Assembly: GCA_026413225.1 (NCBI GenBank)
Contig: CM048552.1
Coordinates: 28,509,001 to 28,573,000 of the forward strand
DNA length: 64,000 bases
DNA from: Otis tarda
Taxonomy: Eukaryota; Chordata; Aves; Otidiformes; Otididae
Direction: 5' to 3'
Part shown: positions 62,613 to 64,000 of the stretch, in pieces
Layout of the letters: the number at the start of each line of letters is the position of its first letter
Numbering within the stretch: the stretch's first letter is position 1
Translations under genes and position numbers: made by a program
Notes under the pieces: generated by a model
Seen by the model: the letters and a program-made list of their open reading frames with translations, nothing else
What the model was told of the DNA's origin: nothing
The model's database searches: none

Positions 62613-62980
62613 GTTTGAAGTGTTGGTGTCAGGGCCTGTCAACCAGAGAGCAAGTTACCTGAGAAAAGACAAGAGCACTCACCCATGCTGATACAAGACA
62701 CAGCCTCCACTCCCACTGCCACCTAATTGAATGTGCAGTGCAGGCAGCCCTCAGATACTGACTACCTCCACCATAGGTGCTCAGAAAGGCTTTCCACATC
62801 TTCTGTGTTGCATTGTGTGAGACTCCCAGGTCTCTCTTTACCCACACAGCAATTGGGTCAAGGTCAATTACCAGAGATAAAGAGCAGGCAGTGTCAGCTC
62901 CGCCCCTGGTGAGTCAGGAGCCCTCCCACAAGCTGCCAGCTGCTAGCCTAGGCACAGCACTGCTGCTGGCTCCAAAAAAA
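62613..62980 (-). promoter_or_regulatory. Probable CR1 5' UTR/promoter region
   Basis: GC-richer sequence directly upstream of ORF1 with no long open frame, ending near an A-run at about 62,974-62,983. CR1 is known to use an internal promoter in its 5' UTR. The outer border is not exact. Confidence 0.5.
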
Positions 62981-64000
62981 AAATCTCTAAAAAAAGAGCT
63001 TTTCTGGTTGCTTTTCTGCACTTTTCTTCATTTCAGTTTCCTTCCTCAGTGCAGTTTTACCTGCTTGAAGCTGGTCTCTGAAGCAAAAATCATGTAAAAA
63101 ATATCATCTAAGTGCCTAAAAGAAATTCCAGTTTGGTGAAGTAAAGACCTGAACCACAGCCACAGCTCAAATGATGAGTTGTGGACAAATATACAGCTAA
63201 GGATTCAATGGATCATCATCATGGAAGCTGAAGTTACTTGAAATTACGATGTATCGAACCGTTATTATTTATTTGCAGCCTCCCTGATGCTATGCATTTC
63301 ACATCACAGCTGAAGGGTTAAGTTCTCAAGGAGAGATTAACACTGTGATATCTAATTTTCAAGAAAACTACTAACCAATTACCTCTCCTTATTCCCCAAA
63401 ACATGTTATGCTATATGTCAATGAAAGAAAACTGAGCCAGAAGCTAGATGCTAGGAAACAGTGAGAAGAGTAGTGGAACTGAGGGGATTTTCCCTTTTTA
63501 TAAGTCTGTTTGCTCACAGCTTTCTTAGCTGTGAACTGTCTCCTGCAGTGAACTGCATAAATGATGTAATTTCTTTTTTCACAAAGAGATAAAAGAACAT
63601 AAACAAAATACAAGGACCTAGTCTAGTATCACTCAATGATGGGGACATGTAGCCAAGAGACCTGTTCTCAAAGCCTTATATCATCTGAGCTTACACTCTC
63701 CCATTGCAAGAAAAATCTTATGTTAAATCACAGCTTTAAGAAGGTAAAGGAGGAAGAAGAATTTAAAGATATACCTGATTAAAATCTATGCATTCCAATT
63801 TGCCATCGAAAGGGGAGGAGAATCTCACTGCTTTTTTTTCACATAGGTATGCTCTGAAAATGGTTATTGTGATGGATCTGCCAAGTAAAAAAGGTGGAGA
63901 AGCATGTGATTTGTGAATCTCTTGTGAACCTAAGCATGAATTGGAGCTTCAAGCAATTCAGCACTGCCTAGGCAAGAAACATTTTGCTCATGCACACCTA
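62981..64000. other. Unique noncoding DNA
   Basis: AT-rich flank of the CR1. No gene or further repeat recognised. Confidence 0.6.

Larger units (their letters stand above)
58597..62980 (-). mobile_element. CR1 LINE, nearly full-length
   Basis: About 4.4 kb, close to the usual 4.5 kb of full CR1. The 3' end, with two ATTCTGTG tail units, is at 58,597; the 5' UTR runs to roughly 62,980, where the GC-rich sequence gives way to an A/T-rich run. Contents from 5' to 3' are a GC-rich 5' UTR, ORF1 (62,612-61,521) with two in-frame stops, and ORF2 (61,516-58,672) with frameshifts near 60,785 and 59,814. Where it overlaps the copy at 48.7 kb the two are almost identical. Despite the lesions, most of the element is undamaged, so it inserted recently. 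Confidence 0.93.

Noticed and set aside
1..64000. tRNA, rRNA, CRISPR arrays, riboswitches, bacterial operons
   Set aside because: No matching structure was seen, and the sequence is clearly vertebrate.

Overview
The window looks like avian nuclear DNA: AT-rich, with no bacterial gene organisation. It holds several chicken-repeat-1 (CR1) LINE copies with the bird/reptile 3' tail (repeats of ATTCTRTG) and three LTRs that resemble avian endogenous-retrovirus LTRs. I recognise no complete functional host gene, and no tRNA, rRNA, CRISPR array or bacterial-type operon. The species cannot be told from the sequence.

Layout. Bases 1-41,984 are TE-poor, mostly unique noncoding DNA. They hold a 5'-truncated CR1 (7,763-8,615, minus), a short CR1 tail whose end has expanded into an AATAG satellite (32,852-33,101, minus), simple repeats, strong short hairpins (20,954-21,007; 29,061-29,110), and two stretches that read like developmental enhancers (about 18.9-19.4 kb and 31.4-32.4 kb). 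A 171-codon ORF at 10,968-11,483 is the only long open frame there that I would check.

Bases 41,985-62,980 are TE-dense: solo LTR A (minus), CR1 with an open 571-codon reverse-transcriptase frame (plus), solo LTR C (minus, 5-bp target duplication CCTCT), CR1 tail (plus), solo LTR B (plus, 5-bp target duplication GACAC), and a nearly full-length CR1 (minus). The last carries ORF1 (coiled region plus GDS-type esterase) and ORF2 (APE endonuclease plus reverse transcriptase), disabled by two in-frame stops in ORF1 and two frameshifts in ORF2. The two large CR1 copies are almost identical where they overlap, so insertion was recent.

Between LTR B and that CR1, on the minus strand at 54,606-56,859, lies the most unexpected item: a chain of up to six exon-like segments with GT..AG borders and matching splice phases. 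It encodes a cysteine-containing, ectodomain-like protein that I cannot assign to a family. Depending on how one segment is spliced it is a compact gene or a recently broken unitary pseudogene. Everything here comes from reading the sequence; no alignment or database search was run.
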